Below, piece after piece: positions 1 through 10,836 of a stretch of DNA of 64,000 nucleotides. Position 1 is the first letter of the stretch. Each line of letters starts with the position of its first letter. Source of the stretch: Clostridium sp. ZS2-4 (GTDB lineage Bacteria > Bacillota > Clostridia > Clostridiales > Clostridiaceae); NCBI RefSeq assembly GCF_026719745.1, contig NZ_JAPPRQ010000135.1, positions 31,856-95,855 on the forward strand. Direction: 5' to 3'. The position numbers and the translations under genes were made by a program. The notes under the pieces are model-generated. The model was given only the letters and a program-made list of their open reading frames with translations, searched no databases and was not told the DNA's origin.

Positions 1-1173
1 TCCTAATTCTTTTATTTGTTTTTCAGCTTCTTCCTTACTTAATCCAAGAATATTAGGAACAGTAACCTTTCCGGTTTTGTGAGTACCTGAATTTAGTTTT
101 TTCTGCGAAACAACAAATGCAGATACAAAACCAATAATTACTACTGCCAAGGCTATCAAACTTCCAATTATTATTTTTTTTGTTTTGTCACTAAGTTTTA
201 TGCCACCTTCTAAATCTTCGTCTTCTTCAGCATCTTCCATTTTATCATATTTATCATTTATATTCATTGAATCATTTATATTCATTGAATCATTTATTGG
301 TTTCATAATCATTGTATATTCATTTTCTCTACTATCAATAAAAAATTCTGTTTCTGGATTACTTTTTATTTTTTGCAAATCTGATAAGACATCCTTAGCA
401 CTCTGATATCTTTTATATTGTTCTTTTTCAACAGCTTTTAATATTAACATATTTAAACCTTCTGGAATACCGGGATTAATTTGCTTAGGTGGTATAACTG
501 GTTCTTGTATATGCTTTAGCGCAACTGAAACTGGACTTTCTGCATCATACGGAACTTTACCGGTAACCATTTCATACAATACTATTCCTAAAGAATAAAT
601 GTCTGTTTTACAATCTACATAATTTCCCTTTGCCTGCTCTGGCGAAAAATAATGAGCCGATCCGATAATTCTGTCTGAATTAGTTATGGTTACAGAAGAA
701 GTAGCCTTTGCAATTCCGAAATCAGTAACTTTAATTATCCCATCTTTTGTAACTAAAATATTATGCGGTTTAACATCTCTATGAATAATATTATTATTAT
801 GTGCACATTCCAAAGCTTTAGCAATTTGTATTGCTATAATAATAGCTTCATCATACTTTAAAACCTTATTTTCAGTTATAATCTCCTTTAAAGTTTTTCC
901 TTCTACATATTCCATCACTATATAGTTTATACTATTCTCAGAACCAATATCGTAAATTCCTACAATATTGTTATGAGTTAAACTTGCCGCTGAGGATGCT
1001 TCCTGCTTAAACTTATTTACAAATTCTTCATTGTCAGAATACTGATTTTTTAAAATTTTAACTGCAACGAACCTATTTAGCAAGTGACATTTGGCTTTAT
1101 AAACCTCAGCCATGCCGCCTTCCCCTATTTTCTCTAACAATTCATATCTATTTCCAAGCATTGTTCCTATCAT
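1..1173 (-). CDS. prkC: PASTA-type Ser/Thr protein kinase PrkC, 3' end outside the window
   Basis: This is a membrane eukaryotic-type Ser/Thr kinase that senses cell-wall fragments. The 391 visible codons start at an ATG that overlaps the stop of the phosphatase gene (ATGA), behind GGAGGAG. The kinase domain covers about residues 10-270: glycine loop IGEGGMAEVY, lysine in AVKIL, HRDVKPHN catalytic loop, DFGIAK, and SPEQ. A charged linker with a tandem INDSMN repeat follows, then one transmembrane helix (about 345-368) and the beginning of a first PASTA repeat (VPNILGLSKEEAEKQI). The remaining PASTA repeats lie beyond position 1. The adjacent phosphatase is the usual partner. The identification is firm; only the C-terminus is unseen. 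Confidence 0.95.
   Translation of the reverse strand, partial: MIGTMLGNRYELLEKIGEGGMAEVYKAKCHLLNRFVAVKILKNQYSDNEEFVNKFKQEASSAASLTHNNIVGIYDIGSENSINYIVMEYVEGKTLKEIITENKVLKYDEAIIIAIQIAKALECAHNNNIIHRDVKPHNILVTKDGIIKVTDFGIAKATSSVTITNSDRIIGSAHYFSPEQAKGNYVDCKTDIYSLGIVLYEMVTGKVPYDAESPVSVALKHIQEPVIPPKQINPGIPEGLNMLILKAVEKEQYKRYQSAKDVLSDLQKIKSNPETEFFIDSRENEYTMIMKPINDSMNINDSMNINDKYDKMEDAEEDEDLEGGIKLSDKTKKIIIGSLIALAVVIIGFVSAFVVSQKKLNSGTHKTGKVTVPNILGLSKEEAEKQIKELG
253..297 (-). repeat. 18-bp tandem repeat in prkC linker
   Basis: The unit atcatttatattcattga occurs twice exactly (253-270, 271-288), followed by half a unit. It encodes INDSMN twice in the linker between the kinase domain and the membrane helix. 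It stays in frame. Confidence 0.85.
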
Positions 1174-1931
1174 TTTTTGCACACTCCTCCAACTACAATA
1201 ACTGAAATGTTATCTCTTCCGCCTTTGTTTTTTGCCGCTTGCACTAGCATTTTGCATGACTCTTTATTATTATTCTTTAATATTATATCATACATTTCAT
1301 TTTTATTAACTTCATTTGTGAGTCCATCTGTGCATAAGATAATTTTTTGTATTTCATATTTTTTTCTTTGAAAAATATCTATATCCACAGTTTTCCTAGT
1401 GCCTAATGCTCTAGTAATGATATTTTTATTTGGATGTCGAAGTGCTTCTTGTTCAGTAATACTTCCATCATCAATTAATTCTTGTACCAAAGAGTGATCC
1501 TTTGTTATCTTCTCAATACCTCTATTATCAATAGAAAAGCAACTACTATCCCCAACATTAGCAATTGCTACTTCATTTTGTTTTATTAAACAAACAGTAA
1601 TAGTTGTCCCCATCCCATTTAAGTTTTCACTAACTTTTGATTTTTCATAAATAATTCCATTTGCATAAGCAACAGCATCTCTTAGTACTTTCTCAAGATC
1701 ATCCTCATGAATTTTTTCTAAACTTTTTATGTAATTTATACATGAATCCACTGCAGTTTTACTAGCAACATCGCCAGCATTGTGTCCACCCATGCCATCT
1801 GCAATTACATATACCTGAACATTATCATCTTCATAAAAATCTAGATAATCTTCATTAATCTCTCTTATATTTCCTCTATCAGATAAATATCCAACCGAAG
1901 AACTTACCTCATATATTTTATTAAAATCCAT
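1170..1931 (-). CDS. stp: PP2C-family Ser/Thr phosphatase (PrkC partner)
   Basis: This is a metal-dependent PP2C phosphatase that reverses PrkC phosphorylation. The 253-residue protein starts at the ATG of MDFNKIYEV, because GGAGGG lies 8 bases upstream; an upstream in-frame ATG (1964) has no such site. Visible PP2C motifs are REINEDY near the N-terminus (metal Asp), VIADGMGGH, GTTI, VGDSS, TKDHS, LCTDGLT and GGRDNISV at the C-terminus. The stop overlaps the prkC start by 4 bases, so the two are translationally coupled. It follows rlmN after about 50 bases. Confidence 0.95.
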   Translation of the reverse strand: MDFNKIYEVSSSVGYLSDRGNIREINEDYLDFYEDDNVQVYVIADGMGGHNAGDVASKTAVDSCINYIKSLEKIHEDDLEKVLRDAVAYANGIIYEKSKVSENLNGMGTTITVCLIKQNEVAIANVGDSSCFSIDNRGIEKITKDHSLVQELIDDGSITEQEALRHPNKNIITRALGTRKTVDIDIFQRKKYEIQKIILCTDGLTNEVNKNEMYDIILKNNNKESCKMLVQAAKNKGGRDNISVIVVGGVCKK

Positions 1932-1979
1932 AAAAATATTCCCTCCATCACACATAACAATCACTTCAATAATTCACTA

Positions 1980-3008
1980 TTACTTTTTAACATACTTTCT
2001 CCTTAATTGACCGCATGCTGCATTAATATCTGAACCCATTTCTCTCCTTATTGTTGTTTCTATACCGCTTTTTATCAAAGTATCTTTAAACCTATTTATA
2101 TCTTCCATTCTTGATTTTTTAAAAGAATTTTCTTTTATTTCATTTATAGGTATTAGATTCACATGACAGCTCATTCCCTTTAATATTGTACATAACTCTT
2201 CAGCATTTTCTTTTTTATCATTAACCCCTTTTACAAGTGCATATTCAAAAGAAATCCTTCTATTTGTTTTATTAAAATAATATCTACATGCTTTCATCAA
2301 TTCTTTAATAGAATATTTATTTGCAACAGGCATCATAGTTTTTCTTATTTCATCATTTGGTGCATGAAGAGAAATAGCTAATGTTATCTGCAAATTCTTA
2401 TCTGCAAGTTCTTCAATTTTAGGAACTATGCCACAAGTTGATACAGTTATGTGTCTTTGACCAATATTTAAGGTTTCATCGGAATTAACTAATTCAATAA
2501 ACTTTAATACATTTTCAAAATTATCTAATGGTTCACCACTTCCCATTAAAACAACATTTGAAATCCTTTCTCCAATTTCAGCTTGAGCTTTTAAAATCTG
2601 TGCAATAATTTCTCCTGAAGTCAAATTTCTTATCATTCCATCAACTGTTGATGCACAAAATTTACATCCCATTCTGCACCCTACTTGCGTTGATACACAG
2701 ATAGAATTTCCATATTTATATTTCATAACCACAGATTCAATTATATTTCCGTCACTGTATTCAAAAAGGAACTTTTTTGTATTATCTATCCTTGAATTAT
2801 GTACTTCTAATACTTCAGGTATACCTATGTAAAAGCTTTCTTTTAATTTCTCAATTGTTTTTTTAGGTATATTTGTCATAGATTCAAAATTAAATATTCC
2901 TTTTTTGTATATCCAATCAAAAATTTGTTTTCCCCTGAATTTGCTTTCACCATTATGCTCCATCCATTTTGTCAATTCACTTAAATTTAAATCTAAAATA
3001 TTATTCAT
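1980..3008 (-). CDS. rlmN: 23S rRNA A2503 / tRNA A37 C2-methyltransferase, radical SAM
   Basis: RlmN is a radical-SAM enzyme that methylates C2 of 23S rRNA A2503 and of certain tRNA A37 residues. The [4Fe-4S] motif CxxxCxxC is seen as Cys111, Cys115 and Cys118 ([10 protein letters not shown]). The resolving Cys is near 332 (AACGQLRR), and the SAM segment GSGEPLDN is present. I place the start at the ATG of MNNILDL, preceded by AGGTG; an upstream GTG (3023) would overlap rsmB and lacks a ribosome site. The length of 342 residues is normal. It follows rsmB directly. Confidence 0.95.
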   Translation of the reverse strand: MNNILDLNLSELTKWMEHNGESKFRGKQIFDWIYKKGIFNFESMTNIPKKTIEKLKESFYIGIPEVLEVHNSRIDNTKKFLFEYSDGNIIESVVMKYKYGNSICVSTQVGCRMGCKFCASTVDGMIRNLTSGEIIAQILKAQAEIGERISNVVLMGSGEPLDNFENVLKFIELVNSDETLNIGQRHITVSTCGIVPKIEELADKNLQITLAISLHAPNDEIRKTMMPVANKYSIKELMKACRYYFNKTNRRISFEYALVKGVNDKKENAEELCTILKGMSCHVNLIPINEIKENSFKKSRMEDINRFKDTLIKSGIETTIRREMGSDINAACGQLRRKYVKK

Positions 3009-3016
3009 ATAAACAC

Positions 3017-4348
3017 CTACCACTGTCTTCTAAGTTTTGCAATAAAGAATCCATCCATATATTTATTCGGTAAAATAGTCAAACACTTTTCTTGAGTATA
3101 AATAAAATTATCTAAGTTTCCATAATATACAGGTTCAATAGAAAATTCAGGATTATTATTCAAGAACCATTTTATGTTATCTTCATTTTCTTTTTTATTT
3201 ACTGTACACGTAGAATAAAGTAAAATCCCATTAGGTTTTACATACTTTGAAGCATTCTGCATGATTTCTCTTTGTACATTAATTAATTCTTTTAATCCTT
3301 TCATATTTTTTGTATATTTTATTTCTGGCTTTTTTCTTATAATTCCAAGTCCAGAACAAGGTACATCTATTAAAACACAGTCAGCTGTATCTTTTAATTT
3401 TTCATTAAATTTACTAGCATCCCCTTCTTCACATTTAATATTGTTAATGCCTAAACGTATAGCATTGTCTTTAACTAGAGATAACTTATTACTGTGAACA
3501 TCAAAGGCTTTTACTGTACCTGTATTATTCATAACTTCTGATATATGCGTAGTTTTTCCACCTGGTGCACTGCATAAATCTAATACTTCAAAATTCTCTT
3601 TAAGGTTCATAGAAGGCGCTACAAGCATTGCACTTTCATCCTGAACAGTTATTAACCCCTCTAAAAACAATGGATTGTTTTCTATGCTCTTACCCTTATT
3701 TATTACTATAGCTTCAGGACAAACATACCCTTCTTCAATATCATAACCAGCTTCACTAAGTCTTTCATAGACCTGATCATAACTGTATTTTAGATTATTT
3801 ACCCTTACAGTTACAGCTGGTCTTTCATTTAAACCTTTTAAAATTTTTTCAGCTATTTCTACGCCATATTGATTGATAAACATATCAACTAACCACTTAT
3901 TAAAGGAATAGTTAAAACATAAAGCCTCAACTATATCATTTTTATTATAAAATATTTTATTCAGATTTCTTATATAATTTCTTAGTACTCCATTAACTAA
4001 TTTGGAAGCACCAATAGACTTCTTTTTCTTGGTTAGTTCTACCGCTTCATTTACTACAGCAAAATTAGGAACTTTATCTAAAAATTTTATTTGATATATA
4101 GACGTTCTTAGAATGTTTAATACATAAGAATCTAATTTTTTAATACCAGTTTTCAAAAAACTATTGAGTATTACATCAATTGTATATTTATATTTTATTG
4201 TTCCATATACAATCTCAGTAATTAGTCCTTTATCCTTATCATTTAATTTGCACTTGTTTAATTCATGTCTTAAAACAATATTCGAGTAAGCGTTTTTGGT
4301 TAACACCTGCTCTACTATGTCAACACATATTTTTCTGCTGTTTTCCAT
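3017..4348 (-). CDS. rsmB: 16S rRNA m5C967 methyltransferase
   Basis: RsmB (Sun) methylates cytosine 967 of 16S rRNA using SAM. The N-terminal NusB-like RNA-binding half covers about residues 1-140. The C-terminal Rossmann methyltransferase has the SAM motif [12 protein letters not shown], the first catalytic Cys in DVPCSGLG and the second in [11 protein letters not shown]. The 443 residues match the family. It sits between the zinc protease gene and rlmN in a row of translation genes that starts with def-fmt. Confidence 0.95.
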   Translation of the reverse strand: MENSRKICVDIVEQVLTKNAYSNIVLRHELNKCKLNDKDKGLITEIVYGTIKYKYTIDVILNSFLKTGIKKLDSYVLNILRTSIYQIKFLDKVPNFAVVNEAVELTKKKKSIGASKLVNGVLRNYIRNLNKIFYNKNDIVEALCFNYSFNKWLVDMFINQYGVEIAEKILKGLNERPAVTVRVNNLKYSYDQVYERLSEAGYDIEEGYVCPEAIVINKGKSIENNPLFLEGLITVQDESAMLVAPSMNLKENFEVLDLCSAPGGKTTHISEVMNNTGTVKAFDVHSNKLSLVKDNAIRLGINNIKCEEGDASKFNEKLKDTADCVLIDVPCSGLGIIRKKPEIKYTKNMKGLKELINVQREIMQNASKYVKPNGILLYSTCTVNKKENEDNIKWFLNNNPEFSIEPVYYGNLDNFIYTQEKCLTILPNKYMDGFFIAKLRRQW

Positions 4349-4372
4349 TATATTACTCCAATCTTTCGTCTT

Positions 4373-5050
4373 TTATCTGTCTCTACTTATAGCCAAAAGC
4401 CTTATAAGCTGTGATATAGCCATTAACGCTGCTGCAACATAGGTTAAAGCTGCTGCACTAAGTACTGATTTTGCTCCTTTAATTTCATCACCATACAGTA
4501 TTCCTCTTTCACCTATTATTTTAAGAGCTCTATTTGATGCATCAAATTCTACTGGTAAAGTAATTAGCTGAAATATAACAACAGCACCAAATAAATACAC
4601 TCCTAAGCTAACCAATGATGGTAATCCTAAAATAAAACCTAATAAAAATATTATCCAAGAAGCATTAGAACTTAAATTAACTACTGGTACTATAGCACTC
4701 CTTATTTGCAATGGTGCATAATGCCTCTGATGTTGAATTGCATGACCGGTTTCATGAGCTGCAACACCTATGGCTGCAACAGAAGTACTATCAAATACTC
4801 CTGTCGATAATCTCATAACCCTGGCTTTTGGATCATAATGATCTGTAAGCCTCCCTGAAATTTGCTGCACTGGTACATCATAAAGTCCCTCAGCATCTAA
4901 CATCATCCTAGCTACTTGGGCTCCTGTATATCCATTAATACTTCTTACTCTGGAATATCTATCAAAAGTAGATTTAACCTTCATTTGTGCCCACGCAGAT
5001 ATTATTAATGCAGGTATAAGAATAAGCATTGTACTATCATAAAAAAACAT
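4373..5050 (-). CDS. YugP-type membrane zinc metallopeptidase
   Basis: A 225-residue membrane protein of the YugP zinc-metallopeptidase family. The N-terminal hydrophobic segment (about 8-20) is followed by a soluble part with the zinc motif HETGH (His99, Glu100, His103), then three hydrophobic segments (about 125-220). PVEFDASNRA probably supplies the third ligand. The start is fixed by AAGGAGGGG. It lies between fmt and rsmB, as in many clostridia. The substrate is not known to me, so the role (membrane protein quality control or wall enzyme processing) is only a guess. Confidence 0.88.
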   Translation of the reverse strand: MFFYDSTMLILIPALIISAWAQMKVKSTFDRYSRVRSINGYTGAQVARMMLDAEGLYDVPVQQISGRLTDHYDPKARVMRLSTGVFDSTSVAAIGVAAHETGHAIQHQRHYAPLQIRSAIVPVVNLSSNASWIIFLLGFILGLPSLVSLGVYLFGAVVIFQLITLPVEFDASNRALKIIGERGILYGDEIKGAKSVLSAAALTYVAAALMAISQLIRLLAISRDR

Positions 5051-5084
5051 TTATACCCCTCCTTAAACAAATACTTTGACTACA

Positions 5085-6014
5085 CTACTTCAAAGCAGTT
5101 CCCTTTTTAATATCATTTCCTCTGATATATTGTTCCACTTTTAAAACCTTTTTACCCGGGAACTGTATTTCCTCTACCAATAAACTTCCACTTCCACAAG
5201 CAACCATAATACCTTTTTCTGAAGCACTTATTATAGTTCCTGGAGAAGTATTAAACTCTTCTTCTAAAACTTTAGCTTTATGAATTTTCATTACTTTTCC
5301 ATCATATTCTGTATATGCCACAGGCCATGGATTTAGTCCTCTAATCAGATTATTTATGTCTACTGCACTCATATTCCAGTCTATGTTTCCTATCTTCTTA
5401 TCTAACATGGATGCATAGCATGTTTCAGATTCACTTTGTTTTATTCTCTCTATATCTCCATTAACCATTCTTTTTATAGTTTTTACAAGAAGACCTGCTC
5501 CATCTTTCATTAAAATATCATGCAAGTCTCCTGCCGTCATACTTTCAGTAATAGCTACTTCTTGCTTTAATAACATGTCTCCAGTATCAAGCCCCACATC
5601 CATTAGCATTGTAGTATTTCCACTTTTCTTTTCACCTTTAATGATAGCCCAATTTATAGGCGCTGCCCCTCTATATTTAGGAAGTAAAGATGCATGCAAA
5701 TTTATACAAGCATACTTAGGAATATCTATAACTTCTTTTGGAAGTATTTGTCCATAAGCAACAACTATAATAAAGTCCGGCTCCATATTTTTCAATTCCT
5801 GTATCATCTCTGGTTCTTTTTTCAATTTTATTGGTTGATAAACAGGTATATCATATTTTAAAGCAAGCTCTTTCACAGGAGACATACCTAATTTCTTACC
5901 TCTTCCTTTAGGTTTATCCGGCTGAGTAAAAACTGCTTTTACTCCAAACTCATCAATTAATGCTTGAAATGATGGGACAGAAAATTCAGGAGTTCCCATA
6001 AATACAATTTTCAT
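5085..6014 (-). CDS. fmt: methionyl-tRNA formyltransferase
   Basis: Fmt transfers a formyl group from 10-formyl-THF to initiator Met-t[19 protein letters not shown] at the N-terminus, the catalytic Asn/His of [17 protein letters not shown] and the downstream Asp of GLDTGDML are visible. A C-terminal OB-like domain starts after LNPWPVAY. The start is the ATG one base after the def stop, with GAGG inside the last def codons; an ATG 15 bases further upstream would overlap def. The def-fmt pair installs and removes the N-terminal formyl group. Confidence 0.96.
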   Translation of the reverse strand: MKIVFMGTPEFSVPSFQALIDEFGVKAVFTQPDKPKGRGKKLGMSPVKELALKYDIPVYQPIKLKKEPEMIQELKNMEPDFIIVVAYGQILPKEVIDIPKYACINLHASLLPKYRGAAPINWAIIKGEKKSGNTTMLMDVGLDTGDMLLKQEVAITESMTAGDLHDILMKDGAGLLVKTIKRMVNGDIERIKQSESETCYASMLDKKIGNIDWNMSAVDINNLIRGLNPWPVAYTEYDGKVMKIHKAKVLEEEFNTSPGTIISASEKGIMVACGSGSLLVEEIQFPGKKVLKVEQYIRGNDIKKGTALK

Positions 6015-6015
6015 C

Positions 6016-6471
6016 TTATTTTTCCTCACTTTCTTCTATTGCCTTATCTATAAAAAGTGTACCATTCAAATGATCAATTTCATGACAAAATGCTCTTGCA
6101 AGCAACCCAGACCCTTCTAATTCAAATATTTCTCCATTTTCATTTAGTGCTTTTACAGTAACTTTCTCTGCTCTTTCAACTTTTCTTTGTACTCCTGGAA
6201 TACTTAAACATCCTTCAAAATCAATTTGACTTCCTTCTTCTTTTACTATTTCTGGATTTATCAATACTATTGGACCACTTCCTACATCTATTACAACTAT
6301 TCTCTTAAGAATACCAATTTGTGGTGCTGCTAAGCCTACCCCATTAGCATGATACATAGTATCCTTCATATCTTCAATCAATGTTAAAATTCTATCATTA
6401 ATTTCAGAAACTTCTCTTGATGTCTTTCTTAATATTTGGTCACCTTCAACTCTAATATTTCTTAATGCCAT
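6016..6471 (-). CDS. def: peptide deformylase
   Basis: Deformylase removes the formyl group from nascent proteins with an Fe/Zn centre. All three family motifs are intact: GVGLAAPQ (45-52), EGCLS with metal ligand Cys88, and HEIDH with His130 and His134. The length of 151 residues is typical of type 1 enzymes. It lies between priA and fmt, 75 bases after priA. Confidence 0.97.
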   Translation of the reverse strand: MALRNIRVEGDQILRKTSREVSEINDRILTLIEDMKDTMYHANGVGLAAPQIGILKRIVVIDVGSGPIVLINPEIVKEEGSQIDFEGCLSIPGVQRKVERAEKVTVKALNENGEIFELEGSGLLARAFCHEIDHLNGTLFIDKAIEESEEK

Positions 6472-6546
6472 TTTAAAACCTCCAATATATTTTTAATATT
6501 ACACTATTGTATATAAATTATTATTAAGTATTATTTTAAAATTAAT

Positions 6547-8748
6547 TTATAGTAGACTATTAGGATTAATATCAATACTTACTTTAACTTCATTATAAAT
6601 ATCTTTTAACTCATTATATATAATTTTTTTTATGTTTAATGCTAAAGGACTGTCAAAATTGCCTTTTATAATTATTTGCCATCTATAATACTCTTTTATC
6701 TTTGACAAAATGCATGGACAGGGTCCTAACATTTCTATTTTATCACTATTTTTCAAAATATTCTTTAATATTATACCAATATTTTGTATACTTTTTATTA
6801 ACAGATTTTCATTTTTGCTGCTCATATTAATACATAAAATTTTAGAAAAAGGAGGATAATTCATACTATATCTAATTCCTATCTCTTCTTTGTAAAAGTC
6901 TTCAAAATTATTTAGTGCAGCATGCTTTATACTATAATGTTCAGGATTATATGTCTGAATAATAACCTTTCCCTCTTTCTTACCTCTACCAGCCCTTCCG
7001 GCAACTTGAGTCATCAACTGAAATGTCCTTTCTGCTGAACGAAAGTCTGGTAAGTTCAGAGACATATCTGCCGCAATAACTCCCACTAATGTAACGTTTT
7101 TAAAATCCAGTCCTTTTGTAACCATCTGAGTTCCTATCAATATATCAGCTTCTCCGTTTTTAAAAGCATTATATATAAGTTCATGAGAATTCTTTTTTCT
7201 GGTAGTATCGAAGTCCATTCTCATAACTCTAGCTTCTGGAAATACTCGCCTAATTTCTTCTTGAATTTTTTCAGTTCCTACTCCAAAATGTTTAACATAT
7301 CTGCTTCCACATTGAGGACATGTCTTACTTATTTGATAGTTTTTACCGCAATAATGACAGCTTAAATAATTATCATGGCTATGATAAGTTAATGCTATGT
7401 CACAGCTATCACATTTAAATACATATCCACACTTTCTACAAGAAACAAATGTTGAAAAACCTCTTCTATTTAAGAACAAAATAATTTGTTCTTTATTATC
7501 TAATGCTCTGCTTATTCCTTTATGCAATTTTTCACTAAAAATAGATTTATTATTTTTTATTAGTTCTTCTCTCATATCAACAATATGAATTTCAGGCATC
7601 AATGCATTATCCGCTCTTTTATTTAAAGTGAATAATTCTATTTCATCCTTCATGCATCTATAATAAGTTTCAATTGAAGGTGTTGCAGAACCCAAAACCA
7701 TTTTACAGTCTTCAATTTCACATTTTAGTTCTCCTATTTCACGTGCATTATACTTAGGATTACTATCAGATTTATAGCTTCCCTCATGCTCTTCATCAAT
7801 AACGATAACTCCTAAATTATCAAAAGGTAAAAATATTGCAGATCTGGCTCCTATAGCTACTTTTACATCTTTATTTTTTACCCTTAACCATTCATCATAT
7901 CTTTCACCATCTGACAATCTACTATGGAATACAGCTATATTTCTACCAAATCTTCCTTTGAATCTTTCAACCATCTGTGGTGTAAGAGATATCTCTGGAA
8001 CTAGCATTATGGATTCCTTGTTTTCCCTTATCATATGTTCCACTAGACTCATATATATCTCTGTTTTCCCACTACCTGTAACACCATGAATCAAAAACTT
8101 TTTTTTATCTGAGCTTAATATATTATACACTGCATTCTGCTGCTCTTCATTTAAAACTTTCTTCTCATATTTGGAATATTCTCTTAAGTTATATCTGTTA
8201 ACAATAGTTCTATTACTCTTTAGAAAACCATATTTTATCATTGTATTTATAGAAGATAAAGAAACATCAAATTTTTTACTTATTTCTGTCTTAGAATAAA
8301 TACCATTATTCTTTTCTACAATATCATAAATTAGATTATAGGGCTCCTTTAAAAATTTGCCTTCTAGTTTATTACCTGCAATAATAGTATCTTTCACCTT
8401 ATTTTTAACGCCTTTTATTATACCAGTAGGTATAAACATTTTAATACATTCTAAATATGTACATAAATATTTTTCCCTCATTTTTTTTATAAGCTCAATA
8501 TCCTTTTCTCTTATAACCGTAAATTCATCACATATGTGATTTATTGCTTTTATTCTACATATATTTTCACAATTTTTATATAGTTCAACCACAAATCCAT
8601 CAACATTTCTATTACCTTTTCCAAATGGCACTTTCACTCTATGACCTATTTTTAGCTTTCCTAATAAATTTTCTGGAATCTTATATGTAAAAATTCTATC
8701 CACTTGAACAGAATCATTATTAACTATTATTCCTGCATATCGATACAC
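6547..8748 (-). CDS. priA: primosomal replication restart helicase PriA
   Basis: PriA is a 3'-5' helicase that reloads the replisome at stalled forks. The N-terminal DNA-binding region covers about 1-200. The Walker A motif GVTGSGKTE and Walker B DEEH follow. A zinc-binding insertion with four CxxC pairs (CRKCG, CDSC, CHYCG, CPQCG) interrupts the helicase lobes. I start at a GTG (8748) with AAGG nine bases upstream, giving MYRYAGIIV; the GTG three codons earlier touches the ribosome site. About 733 residues, close to the usual length. Confidence 0.93.
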   Translation of the reverse strand: MYRYAGIIVNNDSVQVDRIFTYKIPENLLGKLKIGHRVKVPFGKGNRNVDGFVVELYKNCENICRIKAINHICDEFTVIREKDIELIKKMREKYLCTYLECIKMFIPTGIIKGVKNKVKDTIIAGNKLEGKFLKEPYNLIYDIVEKNNGIYSKTEISKKFDVSLSSINTMIKYGFLKSNRTIVNRYNLREYSKYEKKVLNEEQQNAVYNILSSDKKKFLIHGVTGSGKTEIYMSLVEHMIRENKESIMLVPEISLTPQMVERFKGRFGRNIAVFHSRLSDGERYDEWLRVKNKDVKVAIGARSAIFLPFDNLGVIVIDEEHEGSYKSDSNPKYNAREIGELKCEIEDCKMVLGSATPSIETYYRCMKDEIELFTLNKRADNALMPEIHIVDMREELIKNNKSIFSEKLHKGISRALDNKEQIILFLNRRGFSTFVSCRKCGYVFKCDSCDIALTYHSHDNYLSCHYCGKNYQISKTCPQCGSRYVKHFGVGTEKIQEEIRRVFPEARVMRMDFDTTRKKNSHELIYNAFKNGEADILIGTQMVTKGLDFKNVTLVGVIAADMSLNLPDFRSAERTFQLMTQVAGRAGRGKKEGKVIIQTYNPEHYSIKHAALNNFEDFYKEEIGIRYSMNYPPFSKILCINMSSKNENLLIKSIQNIGIILKNILKNSDKIEMLGPCPCILSKIKEYYRWQIIIKGNFDSPLALNIKKIIYNELKDIYNEVKVSIDINPNSLL

Positions 8749-8796
8749 TAAATTCACCCTTTATCTAGTTAAAAGTTAACTTTCCTAATTACAAGA

Positions 8797-8818
8797 AAAA
8801 AGCGCATTAGCGCTTTTT
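8797..8818 (-). terminator. intrinsic terminator after coaBC
   Basis: Hairpin AAAAAGCGC-4 nt-GCGCTTTTT followed by a T tract on the minus strand. The coaBC stop codon lies in its loop. Confidence 0.9.
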
Positions 8819-9997
8819 ATTGATCAAGTTAAATAGTTCTCTTGCTACCTTTTTCTTACTCATCTTTTCTAAAGGTATGCAATTACCATCTTTACATAAA
8901 ATATTAACTCTGTTATCATTAGTTGCAAATCCAGTATCTTTACCAGTTATATCATTTGCAACAATATAATCCAAGTTCTTTTTCTCCAGTTTAGCTTTTG
9001 CATTTTGAATTAAATCATTACTTTCAGCTGCGAAGCCAACTAAAATTTGATTTTTTTTCATGGAACCTAATTTCTTTAAAATGTCAGTATCCTTATGTAA
9101 CTGGAGAGAAAATTCATCTACACTCTTTTTTATCTTTTTTTCTGAGTAAGTTCTAGGTTTATAATCAGCTACTGCCGCAGCCTTAATAATAATATCAGAC
9201 CCTTCAAAATTTTCTTCAACAGCATTTAACATTTCTTCGTTTGTGGAAATATTTATAACCTTCATACCCCAAGGTTTTTCAATATTAGATGGACCTGAAA
9301 TCAGAATTACTTCTGCTCCCCTATCCCTTGCTTCTTCCGCAATGGCATATCCCATCTTTCCAGAAGATCTGTTGGTTATATATCTAACTGGATCAAGTGC
9401 AGCAATAGTCGGTCCAGCTGTTACTAATACCTTTTTTCCAATTAAGTCTTTAGTATCATATAACATACTCATGGTAACATCAGTAATTAATTTAGTATCT
9501 GCAAGCTTGCCTGAACCTACATCTCCACAAGCAAGTCTTCCACTTTCTGGTTCAATAAACTTATATCCATATTGTTTTAATTTTTTAATATTACCTTGAA
9601 CAATAGGATTTAAAAACATATTTGTATTAGCTGCTGGAGCAAAAATCACCGGTGCTTTTGTAGCCATTATAGTGGTTGAAAGCATATCATCTGCAATTCC
9701 ACAAGCAACTTTTCCTAATATATTAACTGTAGCCGGAACTATAAGCATTAAATCAGCTTTTTTAGCAAGAGATATGTGCTGTATTTCCCATGCCTTCGGT
9801 TCAGCAAACATATCTACTATAACCATATTTTGACTTAACGATTGAAAGGAAATAGGATTAACAAACTTTGCTGCATGTTCAGTCATAATTACATGTACAT
9901 TAATATCTTCTTTTTTTAATCTACTTATTACATCTAAAGCTTTGTAAACTGCAATTCCTCCTGTTACTCCTATAACTACCGTTTTCTTATTTTCCAT
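8807..9997 (-). CDS. coaBC: bifunctional phosphopantothenoylcysteine synthetase/decarboxylase
   Basis: CoaBC makes 4'-phosphopantetheine for coenzyme A. The N-terminal CoaC part (about 1-185) is an FMN decarboxylase, with the active His in EIQHISLAKKADL and the Cys in LACGDVGSGK. The C-terminal CoaB part opens with VLVTAGPT and DPVRYITNRSSGKMG, the dimer and substrate segment. KKDTD-like AADYKP and LVGFAAES complete the CTP-dependent ligase. It starts 1 base from the rpoZ stop. The 396 residues are normal. Confidence 0.96.
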   Translation of the reverse strand: MENKKTVVIGVTGGIAVYKALDVISRLKKEDINVHVIMTEHAAKFVNPISFQSLSQNMVIVDMFAEPKAWEIQHISLAKKADLMLIVPATVNILGKVACGIADDMLSTTIMATKAPVIFAPAANTNMFLNPIVQGNIKKLKQYGYKFIEPESGRLACGDVGSGKLADTKLITDVTMSMLYDTKDLIGKKVLVTAGPTIAALDPVRYITNRSSGKMGYAIAEEARDRGAEVILISGPSNIEKPWGMKVINISTNEEMLNAVEENFEGSDIIIKAAAVADYKPRTYSEKKIKKSVDEFSLQLHKDTDILKKLGSMKKNQILVGFAAESNDLIQNAKAKLEKKNLDYIVANDITGKDTGFATNDNRVNILCKDGNCIPLEKMSKKKVARELFNLINKKR

Positions 9998-9998
9998 T

Positions 9999-10220
9999 TT
10001 ACTTTATTCCTTCCAGCAATGATTCATAAGAAACTTTTCCTTCATTAATTTCATTTATTGCTATGGTAAGTGGTTTAAAAGCATCACTTATTCTTACTAA
10101 AGCCTCATTTCCATCAATTAATTGTCTTGCTCTTTTAGATGTTACAGTAACTAAAGAATATCTGTTATCTACTTTAGTTAATAAATCAACAATCGATGGA
10201 TTAATCATAGAATTGTTCAT
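9999..10220 (-). CDS. rpoZ: RNA polymerase omega subunit
   Basis: A 73-residue omega subunit that helps assemble RNA polymerase around beta-prime. The conserved stretch DNRYSLVTVTSKRARQL and the downstream KPLTIAINEI are present. The start ATG is nine bases after GGAGG and overlaps the end of gmk by 20 bases. Gene order remA-gmk-rpoZ-coaBC is a standard Firmicutes operon. Confidence 0.95.
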   Translation of the reverse strand: MNNSMINPSIVDLLTKVDNRYSLVTVTSKRARQLIDGNEALVRISDAFKPLTIAINEINEGKVSYESLLEGIK

Positions 10221-10836
10221 GAATAAATCCCTCCTTAGATAAAATATTTTTTTCCATTCTCTCTACACTGCATTTTTCAGCAGTTATTATACTTTTAATT
10301 TTTTCAACGGCTATACTCACTTCATCATTAACAACTGCATAATTATATTTAGACACATAATTAATCTCTTTATATGCGGATTTAAATCTTGTCATCAATG
10401 ACTCTTGAGTTTCACTTCCACGTTTAATTATTCTATTTTTTAATTCTTCCATAGATGGTGGAAGTATAAAAATGAATACGCCTTCGTGATAAGCTTCTTT
10501 AACTTTTAATGCACCTTGAATATCTATCTCTAATATTACATCTTTCCCTTCATCAAGCTTTTCTATAACCTTTGACTTAGGAGTTCCATAATAATTTCCA
10601 TAGACCTCAGCATATTCAAGGAAATCTTTTTCATCAATTTTATTCCTAAATTGATCTTTTGTTAAAAAATAGTAATTTTTTCCTTCAATTTCCCCTTCTC
10701 TTGGATTTCTAGTTGTTGCTGACACTGATAACCAAAAACAATTTTTCTTTATAAGTTCTTTGCATATAGTTCCTTTACCTGCACCTGATGGTCCTGATAT
10801 TACAACTAAAAGACCTTTGTTTTTATTAATGGTCAT
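10201..10836 (-). CDS. gmk: guanylate kinase
   Basis: Phosphorylates GMP to GDP. The P-loop GPSGAGKGT lies near residues 16-24. The GMP-binding segment [17 protein letters not shown] and the lid Arg residues ([14 protein letters not shown]) follow. The length of 211 residues is usual. It overlaps both neighbours (remA upstream by 11 bases, rpoZ downstream by 20 bases), so translation is likely coupled. Confidence 0.97.
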   Translation of the reverse strand: MTINKNKGLLVVISGPSGAGKGTICKELIKKNCFWLSVSATTRNPREGEIEGKNYYFLTKDQFRNKIDEKDFLEYAEVYGNYYGTPKSKVIEKLDEGKDVILEIDIQGALKVKEAYHEGVFIFILPPSMEELKNRIIKRGSETQESLMTRFKSAYKEINYVSKYNYAVVNDEVSIAVEKIKSIITAEKCSVERMEKNILSKEGFIHEQFYD

